Assembly (NCBI GenBank): GCA_039028155.1
Contig: JBCCIS010000035.1
Location: 1 to 50,396, forward strand
DNA length: 50,396 nucleotides
DNA from: Pseudomonadota bacterium
GTDB lineage: Bacteria > Pseudomonadota > Alphaproteobacteria > SP197
Reading direction: 5' to 3'
Part shown: piece by piece, positions 8,442-16,399 of the stretch
How positions within the stretch are numbered: position 1 is the first letter of the stretch
Layout of the letters: every line of letters begins with the position of its first letter
Translations under genes and position numbers: made by a program
The notes under the pieces: generated by a model
Seen by the model: only the letters and a program-made list of their open reading frames with translations
Told to the model about the DNA's origin: nothing
The model's database searches: none

Positions 8442-9071
8442 ATGCGCTTCCTCGTCACGTTGTTGATTGCCCTGTTCATTTCGACTGGCGGCGCGTCCGC
8501 GCAGTCGGTTCTGCCCACCAGCGCGCCGGACGGCGCCGAGCCACTGACAGGCGATCAGATCCGCGCTCTGCTAGGCAGCGGACAGAATTTCAGCTTCGTC
8601 GGCGTCGGCGCTCCGATCACCGGCACGACATACTGGGACCTCGCGACCGGCACCGCGTCCGGTAACTTCGCGATCGCCGACAGAGTAAAGGGCCATTGGG
8701 GCATGCCGTGGTCGATCGATGGCGACCGCAATTGTCTGACGTATTCGCCCACCAAGACGGTGTGTTCCCACATCTACGCTCACGGCGATGGCGGGTTCAT
8801 GGAAGTGTATCCCAACGGCACCGTGCACACGGTGTACACGCCGATGGTCGTTCAACCACTGCCCGTTCCGCTTGAGCCAGACGAAGTGAAGGGTCTGCTC
8901 AGCCGCTTTCTTGACTGGAACCAGCAACCGGAGATTTCGGTCCAGGACGTGCGCGTGTCGGGCGACAGCCTGGTGGCCGACTTCGTGCACGAAGACGGGT
9001 CGCCCGCATGGTCGCTGCAACTCGACCGCGCAACAGGGTGGAGTCGCGTTCCCGACGCGTCGGGCAACTGA
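8442..9071 (+). CDS. Exported protein of unknown function
   Basis: 209 residues. A Sec signal peptide is clear: MRFLVTLLIALFISTGG then ASA/QS as the likely cleavage site. GGAG at 8430-8433 fixes the start. The mature protein has LTGDQIRALLGSGQNFSFVG, then TYWDLATGTASGNFAIADR and NCLTYSPTKTVCSHIY with two Cys that could form a disulfide. The C-terminal third looks like a second beta-rich region (DEVKGLLSRFLDWNQQPE). The pattern is reminiscent of small periplasmic DUF995-type proteins, but I am not sure of this. It is divergent from the APH-like kinase gene. Confidence 0.75.
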   Translation: MRFLVTLLIALFISTGGASAQSVLPTSAPDGAEPLTGDQIRALLGSGQNFSFVGVGAPITGTTYWDLATGTASGNFAIADRVKGHWGMPWSIDGDRNCLTYSPTKTVCSHIYAHGDGGFMEVYPNGTVHTVYTPMVVQPLPVPLEPDEVKGLLSRFLDWNQQPEISVQDVRVSGDSLVADFVHEDGSPAWSLQLDRATGWSRVPDASGN

Positions 9072-9229
9072 AACCCGACTGAAACACAATTCGGTCCGTC
9101 ACCGCGGAAACGCGAGGTTGATCCGACACGGTCGGCCCCTATCTTTACGTCACATTTGCCGCCATCCATTCTAACCGGCGATCCGTCAGGCACAGAAAGC
9201 GTGGCGGCGCGAACGCAAAGGGGGCTTCC

Positions 9230-10315
9230 ATGACCACATCAGGTATCCGTACGACCAACGGCCGCGGCCGCCGCTTCGACAGCGTGCTCGACACCATCGG
9301 CGACACGCCGGTGATCCGGGTCAACAACCTGGGGCCGGACAACGTGACGATGTATGTGAAGGCCGAGGCCTTCAACCCGGCCGCGTCGGTCAAGGACAGA
9401 CTGGCCGTCAACATCATCGAGGCCGCCGAGCGCAACGGCACGCTGAAGCCCGGCCAGACCGTGGTCGAGGCGACCAGCGGCAACACCGGCATCGGTCTTG
9501 CCATGGTGTGCGCGCAGAAGGGCTATCCTCTCGTCGTCACCATGGCCGACAGTTTCTCGATCGAGCGGCGCAAGCTGATGCGTATGCTGGGCGCAAAGGT
9601 CGTCTTGACGCCGCGCGCGCAGAAAGGCTTCGGCATGTACCAGAAGGCAGCCGAGCTGGCGGAGGCCAACGGCTGGTTCCTGGCCCGTCAGTTTGAGACC
9701 GAGGCCAATGCCGATATCCACGAAGCGACCACCGCGCGCGAAATCCTGGCCGACTTCGACGGCGAACGGCTCGACTATTTCGTCACCGGCTACGGCACCG
9801 GCGGCACGCTAAGCGGCGTCGGCCGGGTGCTGCGCAAGGAGCGCCCAGAGACCAAGATCATCCTGACCGAACCGGCGAATGCTCAGCTCGTCGGCAGCGG
9901 TTACGTCAACAAGCGCGGCGCCGACGGCTCGCCAGCCGAAAGCCATCCCAATTTCGAACCCCATCCGATCCAGGGCTGGACGCCCGACTTTATCCCGCAT
10001 GTGCTGCAGGAATCGCTCGACAGTGGATTCTACGACGAGCTGATCCCCGTCCCCGGTCCCGAAGGGATCAAGTGGGCACGTGATCTTGCGGCCAAGGAAG
10101 GCATCTTCACCGGCATCTCCGGCGGCTCGACCTTCGCCGTCGGCGTTCAGGTCGCCGAAAAGGCCGAACCCGGCTCCGTCATCCTCGTCATGCTGCCCGA
10201 TACCGGCGAACGCTATATGTCGACGCCACTCTTCGAGGAGATCGGCGAGGACATGGACGAGGAAGAGCTGGCACTGTCGAAGTCGACTCCCGGCTTCCAG
10301 ATGGAAGCGGCATAG
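9230..10315 (+). CDS. cysK: Cysteine synthase (O-acetylserine sulfhydrylase), PLP-dependent
   Basis: 361 residues, some 40 longer than typical CysK. PLP-binding Lys is in FNPAASVKDRLAVN; the substrate loop is EATSGNTGIGLAM; the phosphate loop is GYGTGGTLSGVGR; and GISGGSTFAVG closes the site. The enzyme makes cysteine from O-acetylserine and sulfide. The extra length comes from an insertion after NAQLVGSG (KRGADGSPAESHPNFEP) and a tail after the usual end (EEIGEDMDEEELALSKS). AAAGGGGG precedes the ATG. A cystathionine-synthase-like specificity cannot be excluded. Monocistronic. Confidence 0.9.
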   Translation: MTTSGIRTTNGRGRRFDSVLDTIGDTPVIRVNNLGPDNVTMYVKAEAFNPAASVKDRLAVNIIEAAERNGTLKPGQTVVEATSGNTGIGLAMVCAQKGYPLVVTMADSFSIERRKLMRMLGAKVVLTPRAQKGFGMYQKAAELAEANGWFLARQFETEANADIHEATTAREILADFDGERLDYFVTGYGTGGTLSGVGRVLRKERPETKIILTEPANAQLVGSGYVNKRGADGSPAESHPNFEPHPIQGWTPDFIPHVLQESLDSGFYDELIPVPGPEGIKWARDLAAKEGIFTGISGGSTFAVGVQVAEKAEPGSVILVMLPDTGERYMSTPLFEEIGEDMDEEELALSKSTPGFQMEAA

Positions 10316-10398
10316 CGCCAGTTATGGTCAGGTGAGGTGAGTATGCTCTCCATCTATGCGTAGAGCAGATTTGCCCACCTTGACGGAAAGGCGAGGCG

Positions 10399-10965
10399 TC
10401 AGTTCGACATGTGCTGGTGATAGAGGCGGCGGGCTTCGCCGATCTCGTCGATCGTCATGCGAAGCGACAGGTCGTCGCGGTATTGATCCGCCGCGCCGAA
10501 GCCGCTGGCCGCGGCCAGGTCGAACCACATGTGGGCGCGCACCAGATCCTGCGGCACGCCGTCACCACGTTCGTACATCATGGCCAGCATGTACTGGGCG
10601 CGCGCGTGGTCCTGTTCGGCGGCCAGTTGGAAAAGCCGCGCGGCCTCGGCGAAGTCATGCTGCGGGCTCGTGCTGTTCAGGTGATAGGCGCCAAGCCGGA
10701 ACTGCGCGTCCGACACGCCGCCAGCCGCCGCGGCCTGAAACAGCGCGGCTGCCTTGGCATGATCGAATGGCATGCCATGACCGGTATAGTACTTCATGGC
10801 GAGGTCGTATTGGGTGCGCGGGTCGACGTCGTCGTGAACGACCGTATCGTTCACGGCTGCCTGCACCGTGCCGGTGCTCGCGCCGTCATAGCGCGTGCCC
10901 TGCGGATCGGCCATCGCCGGTGCCGCGAAACAAACAAGGAAAGCCATCAGAGCCAAGCGCTGCAT
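10399..10965 (-). CDS. Exported Sel1-like repeat protein
   Basis: 188 residues from ATG 10965, which has GAGG five bases upstream and starts a signal peptide (MQRLALMAFLVCFAAP, cleavage near AMA/DP). Three Sel1-type (TPR-like) repeats follow: TQYDLAMKYYTGHGMPFDHA, AQFRLGAYHLNSTSPQHDFA and AQYMLAMMYERGDGVPQDLV. These alpha-solenoid repeats mediate protein-protein contacts in the envelope. The partner is unknown. An in-frame ATG ten codons upstream is less likely because it would put charged residues before the signal. Confidence 0.88.
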   Translation of the reverse strand: MQRLALMAFLVCFAAPAMADPQGTRYDGASTGTVQAAVNDTVVHDDVDPRTQYDLAMKYYTGHGMPFDHAKAAALFQAAAAGGVSDAQFRLGAYHLNSTSPQHDFAEAARLFQLAAEQDHARAQYMLAMMYERGDGVPQDLVRAHMWFDLAAASGFGAADQYRDDLSLRMTIDEIGEARRLYHQHMSN

Positions 10966-11230
10966 GCCGGCCTCATGATTTCTGCGCAGCCCCAAAAGAG
11001 CCGCCTAGCGCCCGCGAACCATGACATACGCCCGGGCCCCCACCGTCTGTGACGGACCGCACGATCCCGTCGAAATGGCCTTCCTGTTGCCGGACCGCCG
11101 TTATGGCGCCAAACGCGCGGTCTGCCTTCGCCTAAGGGCCATTTTGACACCTTGGTGACGCGACGCTTTTTGTCACGCCGTCTCGCGTCGTGCTAGTTCT
11201 TCGGTCTGGCGATTCAACCGGAGGAACACG

Positions 11231-11647
11231 ATGAAGGGGTCTATTCCTGTGCTCGGCGACCAGGGCCTTTCCGACAGCGATGTCGACGCCATCAAGCAGG
11301 CGGTCGAGACCTGGTCCAACGACCTTGTCGTCGGTGATATCGATACCTGGCAAACCTATTGGGACGCGAACGGCATGCTGATGCCGCCCGACCAGCCGCG
11401 CGTCGTCGGCCGCGACAACATCACCGCGTTCATCACCGCCAACTTTGGCGGCCTGAAGTCCCTGACTTTGACCGATTGGGTTGTCGCCGGCCGCGACGAT
11501 CTGGCCGTTGCCGTCACGACCGTGTCGTGGGTCACGGCCGATGGTGAGGCGTCGGACCCCGCCAAGCAGGTCATCGTGCTGCGCCGCCACGACGGCGGCC
11601 GCTGGCTTGTGCAGACCGTTATGTTCAACAGCGACGGCAAGAGCTGA
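11231..11647 (+). CDS. SnoaL/ketosteroid-isomerase-like protein (cytoplasmic)
   Basis: 138 residues with GGAGGAA before the ATG. NTF2-like fold: DAIKQAVETWSNDLVVGD, YWDANGMLMPPDQPRVVGRD, ITDW-type strand LTDWVVAGRDDLAVAV and VIVLRRHDGGRWLVQTVMF. There is no signal peptide. It is clearly related to the exported protein at 37264: both share ISD/LSD-x-x-x-AIKQ, M-P-x-x-x-P-R-x-VGR and AGRDDLAV. Function is likely steroid-like ligand binding or a stress-related DUF4440-type role; no catalytic assignment is possible. Confidence 0.82.
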   Translation: MKGSIPVLGDQGLSDSDVDAIKQAVETWSNDLVVGDIDTWQTYWDANGMLMPPDQPRVVGRDNITAFITANFGGLKSLTLTDWVVAGRDDLAVAVTTVSWVTADGEASDPAKQVIVLRRHDGGRWLVQTVMFNSDGKS

Positions 11648-11662
11648 ACACAGCCGGACCGG

Positions 11663-12148
11663 TCACATCGCGACGATGATCAGCGTGCCGATACCCCAAA
11701 GGGCGGTCAGGAAGTGAGTCATCTGGCCGTGGTTGCCGTGCCAGTATTGGAACCACTGGCCGCCGATCAGGAAGGCGGTCCAGATCATGATGAAGCCGAG
11801 CACGGCAAGGATGGCGAAGCCGCTTGCCAGATCGTGGCCGATGACACCGGTCGCCGCCAGCAAGAGACCCAGCCCGGCGAACCAGAGCGCCAGGGACACG
11901 ACGCACTCCGCGGCAACGATCAGCGCGAAGACCACACGCACGGTCCGCGGACTGTGGATGCGACGCCAAGCCATCATCTCGTAGTACTTCGGTTCGTGCT
12001 CGGCCAGTGTATCCAGGCGCAACACACGGCCGACATCGTCACGGTTGATCGCGGGATAGCGCAGGTTATCGAGCGCGCCCATGCTCAGCCACGCCGCCTG
12101 CGCCGATATCAACACAATCTGCGCGATCTCAATCGCCAGACCCTGCAT
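11663..12148 (-). CDS. DUF2165-type small integral membrane protein
   Basis: 161 residues from ATG 12148, preceded by GGGGGAAGG. Four membrane segments are visible: residues ~1-20 (IEIAQIVLISAQAAWLS), ~66-85, ~95-118 and ~140-160. The sequence IGGQWFQYWHGNHGQ between the last two helices and DNLRYPAINRDDV after the first match the DUF2165 pattern. The function of the family is unknown; it sits in the inner membrane. It is convergent with the SnoaL-like gene and heads the minus-strand direction of three adjacent single genes. Confidence 0.8.
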   Translation of the reverse strand: MQGLAIEIAQIVLISAQAAWLSMGALDNLRYPAINRDDVGRVLRLDTLAEHEPKYYEMMAWRRIHSPRTVRVVFALIVAAECVVSLALWFAGLGLLLAATGVIGHDLASGFAILAVLGFIMIWTAFLIGGQWFQYWHGNHGQMTHFLTALWGIGTLIIVAM

Positions 12149-12224
12149 CGCCTTCCCCCGGATGCTCCAACAAAATGGTCCGGCGATGGTGCCCAACTCG
12201 GCCTTTGGGGACAACCGGCTTTGA

Positions 12225-12683
12225 TCAGACGATCTTCTCCGGCAGTCCGCGTCCGTCGTTCCACCAGCGGTTCGGGTTGTCGCTGTTGGGGTCATAGGCC
12301 GCCCGGCTCGCCCAGTCCTCACGCACGAAAATGGCCGGCTGTTCGTAGTGATGGACGTCAAGGATCGCGTCCATCACCTGTTCCAGAGCTGTGCGGTCGC
12401 GCTCTATCGAGATTTTGAGCTCGACCATAGGGTAGGTCTCGGTCGCGCCCGCCTCGAACCCCGCGACATGGGTGGTCGTCGTCGAGTTCGCTTCCGGCTG
12501 CGTCGTCTCCTTGCCGACAGCCGAAATGCTGGCCGTACGCTGATAGCGCCCATAGCTCAGCGGGTGGACCGCCATGATCGCGTCCAGGATGCGGTCGGTG
12601 TCGTCGGGACGGGTCTGGATCTCCAGAGTCCAGACCGGCACCAGCGTTCCCGATTGGGCTTTGTAATCGACGAGGTCACTCAT
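12225..12683 (-). CDS. Small protein with a NIF3/CutA-like (PII-fold) pattern
   Basis: 152 residues. Two ferredoxin-like halves: PVWTLEIQTRPDDTDRILDA near the N-terminus and VELKISIERDRTALEQVMDA, ending in VHHYEQPAIFVRED. The latter resembles the AHPYEEPA motif of NIF3-insert and CutA-like PII-fold proteins. These form trimers or dimers that bind metals or small ligands; the role here is unknown. The middle (ETTQPEANSTTTTHVAGFEA) aligns in place with the glycine-rich loop of that fold. AAGGA precedes ATG 12683. The family assignment is an inference from pattern, not a full match. Confidence 0.6.
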   Translation of the reverse strand: MSDLVDYKAQSGTLVPVWTLEIQTRPDDTDRILDAIMAVHPLSYGRYQRTASISAVGKETTQPEANSTTTTHVAGFEAGATETYPMVELKISIERDRTALEQVMDAILDVHHYEQPAIFVREDWASRAAYDPNSDNPNRWWNDGRGLPEKIV

Positions 12684-12762
12684 GGCGGTCGTCCTTTTCT
12701 TCTCAAGTCCTGACGAACACCCTGCCACACCACTCCTGACACCATCGTGTCAGGAGTCGATG

Positions 12763-13233
12763 TCAGCCCTTCGTGCCTAGCGGCGATCCGTCGCGATGGG
12801 TGAAGGCCGAGCCCTCCTTCGTCTTGGTCAGCAGCAGATCGACGTCGCTGTAATGACAGCGATCTTCTTGCGCGCGCGTGCCGACCACCAGATAGGTCGC
12901 CGGCTTGTCGCTCGTGTTCTTGAAGTGGTGACCGTTGGCGTCGCCCGCCTTGAACGCGGCGGCGTCGCCCGGCGCCATCACGTGCTCGCCATCGTCGTCG
13001 ACCAGCACCAGCGCGCCTTCCAACAGATAAAGGAACTCGTCCTCTGTTTCATGCCAATGACGCAGCGATGACGTCGAGCCCGGAAACAGCGTCTCCAGGT
13101 TGACGCCGAACTGCGTCAGACCGCCCGCGTCGCCCAGCGGCCAATCCCTATAGCGGCCCAACTGGCCGTCAAACGGGGCGGGGTAATCGCCACCTTCGCG
13201 AGCCTCGACTTCGTCGCGTCGAATGACCGGCAT
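12763..13233 (-). CDS. Cupin-domain protein
   Basis: 157 residues. Cupin motif 1 is SLRHWHETEDEFLYLLEG (His, His, Glu metal ligands) and motif 2 is PGDAAAFKAGDANGHHFKN (His). The protein is a single-domain cupin of the type often linked to metal-dependent isomerases, oxygenases or sensors. CTGGAGAA precedes ATG 13233. It is divergent from the methyltransferase at 13406. No specific substrate can be given. Confidence 0.88.
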   Translation of the reverse strand: MPVIRRDEVEAREGGDYPAPFDGQLGRYRDWPLGDAGGLTQFGVNLETLFPGSTSSLRHWHETEDEFLYLLEGALVLVDDDGEHVMAPGDAAAFKAGDANGHHFKNTSDKPATYLVVGTRAQEDRCHYSDVDLLLTKTKEGSAFTHRDGSPLGTKG

Positions 13234-13405
13234 CGTGTTCTCCAGGGCTGAGGTCGCGGCAGCACGACCATAACAGCGCCCCAGAGACGGCCGTGTCAAC
13301 GCATGCGCCACGCGCGCCTGACAATCTCCGTTCACGGCAGCGCGCTTGTGACGAGCGGGCATTTGCGGTTAGCTCATTGTCTTCTTCAGGACTGGGGGCA
13401 CCGTC

Positions 13406-14251
13406 ATGAGCGAATCCCAACATTTCGACCAGGTGACCGGGTTCTACGACACCCATCCGATCAACGAACACCAGATCCTGGAGAAGCTGGAGCGCGACGG
13501 CGTCGATTTGGGCGCGCTCAGCGAAGACCAACTTCAGGCCTACGACCAAGACCACTATGGCGGTCTGGCGGCCAATGACAGATTGGCGGAACTCGCCGGC
13601 ATCACGGCATCCTCGCATGTTCTGGACGTCTGCTGCGGCATGGGTGGGCCGGCGCGCTATCTCGCCCACAAGTACGGCTGCCGCGTCACGGGAAACGATC
13701 TGACCCAAAGCCGGATCGACGGTGCGGCCAAGCTGACCGAGCTAGCGGGGCTGGGCGATCGCGTTGGTTTTCGCCAAGGCAACGCGCTCGATCTGGCGTT
13801 CGACGACGGCACCTTCGACGTCGTGATCAGTCAGGAATCGTTCTGCCACATTCCCGACAAGGACCGGCTCATTGCCGAGTGCGTGCGGGTCATGAAACCC
13901 GGCGGCCGCATGGCCTTCACCGACATCATGACGACGGAACGCACCACGCCCGCGGCGCTGGAGCGCCTGTCGCGGGAAATGGCGTTGGCCGAACTCAGTT
14001 CGCCGGACACCTACCGCCGCCGCTTCACCGACAACGGCTGTGAGGTCGAGGTCTTTGAGGACCTCAGCCAAGAGTGGCATGACATTCTGGTCGAACGCCT
14101 GGCCATGTACCGCAGCCTGGAAGACCAGACCGTCGCCCGCTTCGGCCAGGCGCACTTTGACAAATGGGACAGCGCCTACGCCTTCTTTGTCGGCCTATAT
14201 GAGACCGGAGAAATGGGCGGCGGCCGCATCCTCGCGCGGCGCGGCGACTAG
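13406..14251 (+). CDS. SAM-dependent class I methyltransferase (sarcosine/dimethylglycine-methyltransferase-like)
   Basis: 281 residues. SAM motif I is VLDVCCGMGGPARYLAHKYG; then CRVTGNDLTQSRI (acidic loop) and GNALDLAFDDGTFDVVISQE, with PGGRMAFTDIM as the post-motif. The GMGGPARYLA form and the QE-x-x-CHIPDK segment resemble sarcosine/dimethylglycine N-methyltransferases, which make glycine betaine, and also other small-molecule methyltransferases. The N-terminal ~60 residues include the YDQDHYGG segment seen in that group. The ribosome-binding region is GGGGG before the ATG. No betaine genes are adjacent, so substrate is uncertain. Confidence 0.85.
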   Translation: MSESQHFDQVTGFYDTHPINEHQILEKLERDGVDLGALSEDQLQAYDQDHYGGLAANDRLAELAGITASSHVLDVCCGMGGPARYLAHKYGCRVTGNDLTQSRIDGAAKLTELAGLGDRVGFRQGNALDLAFDDGTFDVVISQESFCHIPDKDRLIAECVRVMKPGGRMAFTDIMTTERTTPAALERLSREMALAELSSPDTYRRRFTDNGCEVEVFEDLSQEWHDILVERLAMYRSLEDQTVARFGQAHFDKWDSAYAFFVGLYETGEMGGGRILARRGD

Positions 14252-14252
14252 A

Positions 14253-15101
14253 TCAGCTGCCTGACGGTCGGCGCCTCAACATGATGAACGCGACCGCGCT
14301 CAAGTAGAGACCCGCCAGCAGGATCGCGACCGCGGTGCCCCAATACATCCCCATGGATTCGAACACGTAGCTTCCGGCGAGCGCGAAGATCAGCAGGCTG
14401 CCGATTCCAAACGGGAAGTTCTTGATGATGCCGTGCACCTGGCGCTCCGAATAGGTCACGTGCACGATCAGCAGGACGGGGTAGAGCGTGATTGGGAAAC
14501 CGGACAGAAGGCCGGACCACGCCTCGCCGACCGCATCGGCAAGTCCGGTGATCACCAGAACGATGGCCGAGGCGATCGCCGCGCGGATCAACAGCGTCAA
14601 GGGCGTCACCGCGACAGCCTGGGTCGCGTCGGCTTCGACATCATCGATGCGGCGGAACACAACAATGGCGAGGCCCGTGATGACCAGCGTGATCACCGTC
14701 AAGAGCCAGCGCTCCTGAGGCAGGACCGCCAGGATCCCGGCTGCGATCACGAAGACGACGAACGACCCCAGCGAGGTCAGAAAGGCGCTCCACAACACCG
14801 GCGATCCACGGACCTTCCAGTACGAGAACCAGTGGACCAGCGAGCCGCCCAGGAACTTTGAGATCTGCCAATAGGCGAAGCAAAAGATCAGCGCCGCGCC
14901 CAGTCCCCCGATTGTCGAGGTCGACGCAACGGCGGCGAAGGCGGAGCCCTGCTCGACGCCGATGAAGAACAGGCTGACACCGATGCCCAGCGGGAAACCG
15001 GCCAGCACGCCGGCGGTCTTCGGCCCAGCACGCTCACTGAGCCACGCCAGGCCCAACACCATGACCGACGTCACGACTATCTTGATCACGACCATCAGCA
15101 T
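14253..15101 (-). CDS. Polytopic membrane protein with an internal duplication
   Basis: 282 residues with about nine hydrophobic segments and almost no soluble domain. Two halves are related: GPKTAGVLAGFPLGIGVSLF in the first half and AWSGLLSGFPITLYPVLLI in the second, each followed by further helices. Such repeats are typical of small transporters with inverted or tandem topology. I do not recognise the family. Its stop is only one base from the convergent methyltransferase stop. Start ATG 15101 or 15095. Confidence 0.8.
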   Translation of the reverse strand: MLMVVIKIVVTSVMVLGLAWLSERAGPKTAGVLAGFPLGIGVSLFFIGVEQGSAFAAVASTSTIGGLGAALIFCFAYWQISKFLGGSLVHWFSYWKVRGSPVLWSAFLTSLGSFVVFVIAAGILAVLPQERWLLTVITLVITGLAIVVFRRIDDVEADATQAVAVTPLTLLIRAAIASAIVLVITGLADAVGEAWSGLLSGFPITLYPVLLIVHVTYSERQVHGIIKNFPFGIGSLLIFALAGSYVFESMGMYWGTAVAILLAGLYLSAVAFIMLRRRPSGS

Positions 15102-15250
15102 CGCGACATGGCCCTCGCCCCCTCACCCGACAGCGCCCTCGTCCGAAGGCGCCATCATCCTAAAGCACTTTTGATCGGATGGGCGATTGGGTTGCGCGGC
15201 CTTCTATGCGATCACGCACCCTTGCCCAATGGAACCGGAGGACACACACG

Positions 15251-15622
15251 ATGCAACTTGGAAACTTCTCCGTCAGCCTTGCCGTCAAGGACCTAGCGGC
15301 CTCACGCGCCTTCTATGAAAAACTCGGCTTTCAGGCGATAGGTGGCGATGCCAGCCAAGGCTGGCTGATCATGCGCTCTCCAAGCTGCGTGATCGGCCTG
15401 TTCCAGGGCATGTTCGAGAAGAACACGCTCACCTTCAATCCCGGCTGGGACGCGTCAGGTCAGCGTCTGGAAGGCTTCACCGATGTCCGTGATATCCAAA
15501 AGGCGCTGAAGGCCGACGGCATCGTCCCGATCAGCGAAGCCGACGAAACGACAACCGGCCCCGCCAGCTGCATGGTCATCGATCCCGACGGCAACCCCAT
15601 CCTGATCGACCAGCACGTCTAG
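15251..15622 (+). CDS. VOC-superfamily (glyoxalase-like) protein
   Basis: 123 residues, one VOC unit: NFSVSLAVKDLAASRAFYEK at the start and SCMVIDPDGNPILID at the end. The usual first His is Ser here (FSVSLAVKD), so metal binding is doubtful and the protein may act by ligand binding. GGAGG lies before ATG 15251. Glyoxalase, dioxygenase or antibiotic-sequestering roles are all seen in this family. Confidence 0.88.
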   Translation: MQLGNFSVSLAVKDLAASRAFYEKLGFQAIGGDASQGWLIMRSPSCVIGLFQGMFEKNTLTFNPGWDASGQRLEGFTDVRDIQKALKADGIVPISEADETTTGPASCMVIDPDGNPILIDQHV

Positions 15623-15694
15623 GAGACCTCAGTCGTCGGCGACACGAAAACAGCGAGAATGCGTTCTCGTCCGGGCCTTGCCGTCGGCGCTCAC

Positions 15695-16237
15695 CTACCT
15701 TTGGTGACTAGGGGCAAGCAGAGGCAGCCACTCGTTCATGCGCTCTTTCAGCGTGTAGCTCTTGGCGCGAAACACAAACCATCCCATCAGCCGAACGGCC
15801 AGGTAGATGGGAACACGCGTCGAGGTCTTGGAGACTTTCAAGCCGGCAAGAAAGACCGAGTCGGCGAAATCCCAGTCACGCTTCCGCGCCTCATCGCGAT
15901 AGTCTGTCCACGCCATGTAGAGGTAATCGTGGATAATGCTCGCTTCTAGGTGAGAGCCGATCGGCCCGATGAACAGCCAAAGCGCTTGCGGTACCGAAGC
16001 GAGATCGGTGTACATTCCACGCGGTGCCGTCAAGGTCAGATCATACGAGGTGCCATCTTTAAGATGGACCCGCATTCGAGCGCGAAAGTCACCGGCTAGC
16101 TGCCAAAGGGACTCCGGCGTTTTTTGAACATGGACCCTCGCATGCCTGACGAACTTCAGCTCGTCGAGATATTCGAAATCCGAGATACGTTTGACGTCAC
16201 CCTTTGGGAAAGGGTCTTCGCCCGGCTCCCAAGTCAT
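15695..16237 (-). CDS. DUF1353 family protein
   Basis: 180 residues with GGGGGCGACG before the ATG. The diagnostic stretch is RGMYTDLASVPQALW followed by EASIIHDYLYMAW and the C-terminal FAGLKV/YLAVRLMG pattern. DUF1353 proteins are often found near prophage endolysin genes but also occur alone; their function is unknown. No phage gene is near. The IIHDYL His-Asp pair is the best candidate for a functional site. Confidence 0.82.
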   Translation of the reverse strand: MTWEPGEDPFPKGDVKRISDFEYLDELKFVRHARVHVQKTPESLWQLAGDFRARMRVHLKDGTSYDLTLTAPRGMYTDLASVPQALWLFIGPIGSHLEASIIHDYLYMAWTDYRDEARKRDWDFADSVFLAGLKVSKTSTRVPIYLAVRLMGWFVFRAKSYTLKERMNEWLPLLAPSHQR

Positions 16238-16399
16238 CGTCGCCCCCTATGCCCCTTAAGGCGAGCGCTGTGTCATCAATACACGTCAAAGATACTTTGT
16301 CATCGATGCGACGTCTACGTTTCTCGTTTGCCTCTAATGATCACCAATAGTTGATCGACCGGCTTCGACGTGACTCGTTTGGCTCGTCCATGGCGCGGT

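Noticed and set aside
11143-11185. Promoter at TTGACA 11144 upstream of the SnoaL-like gene
   Set aside because: No acceptable -10 box at 16-18 bases; left out of the features.
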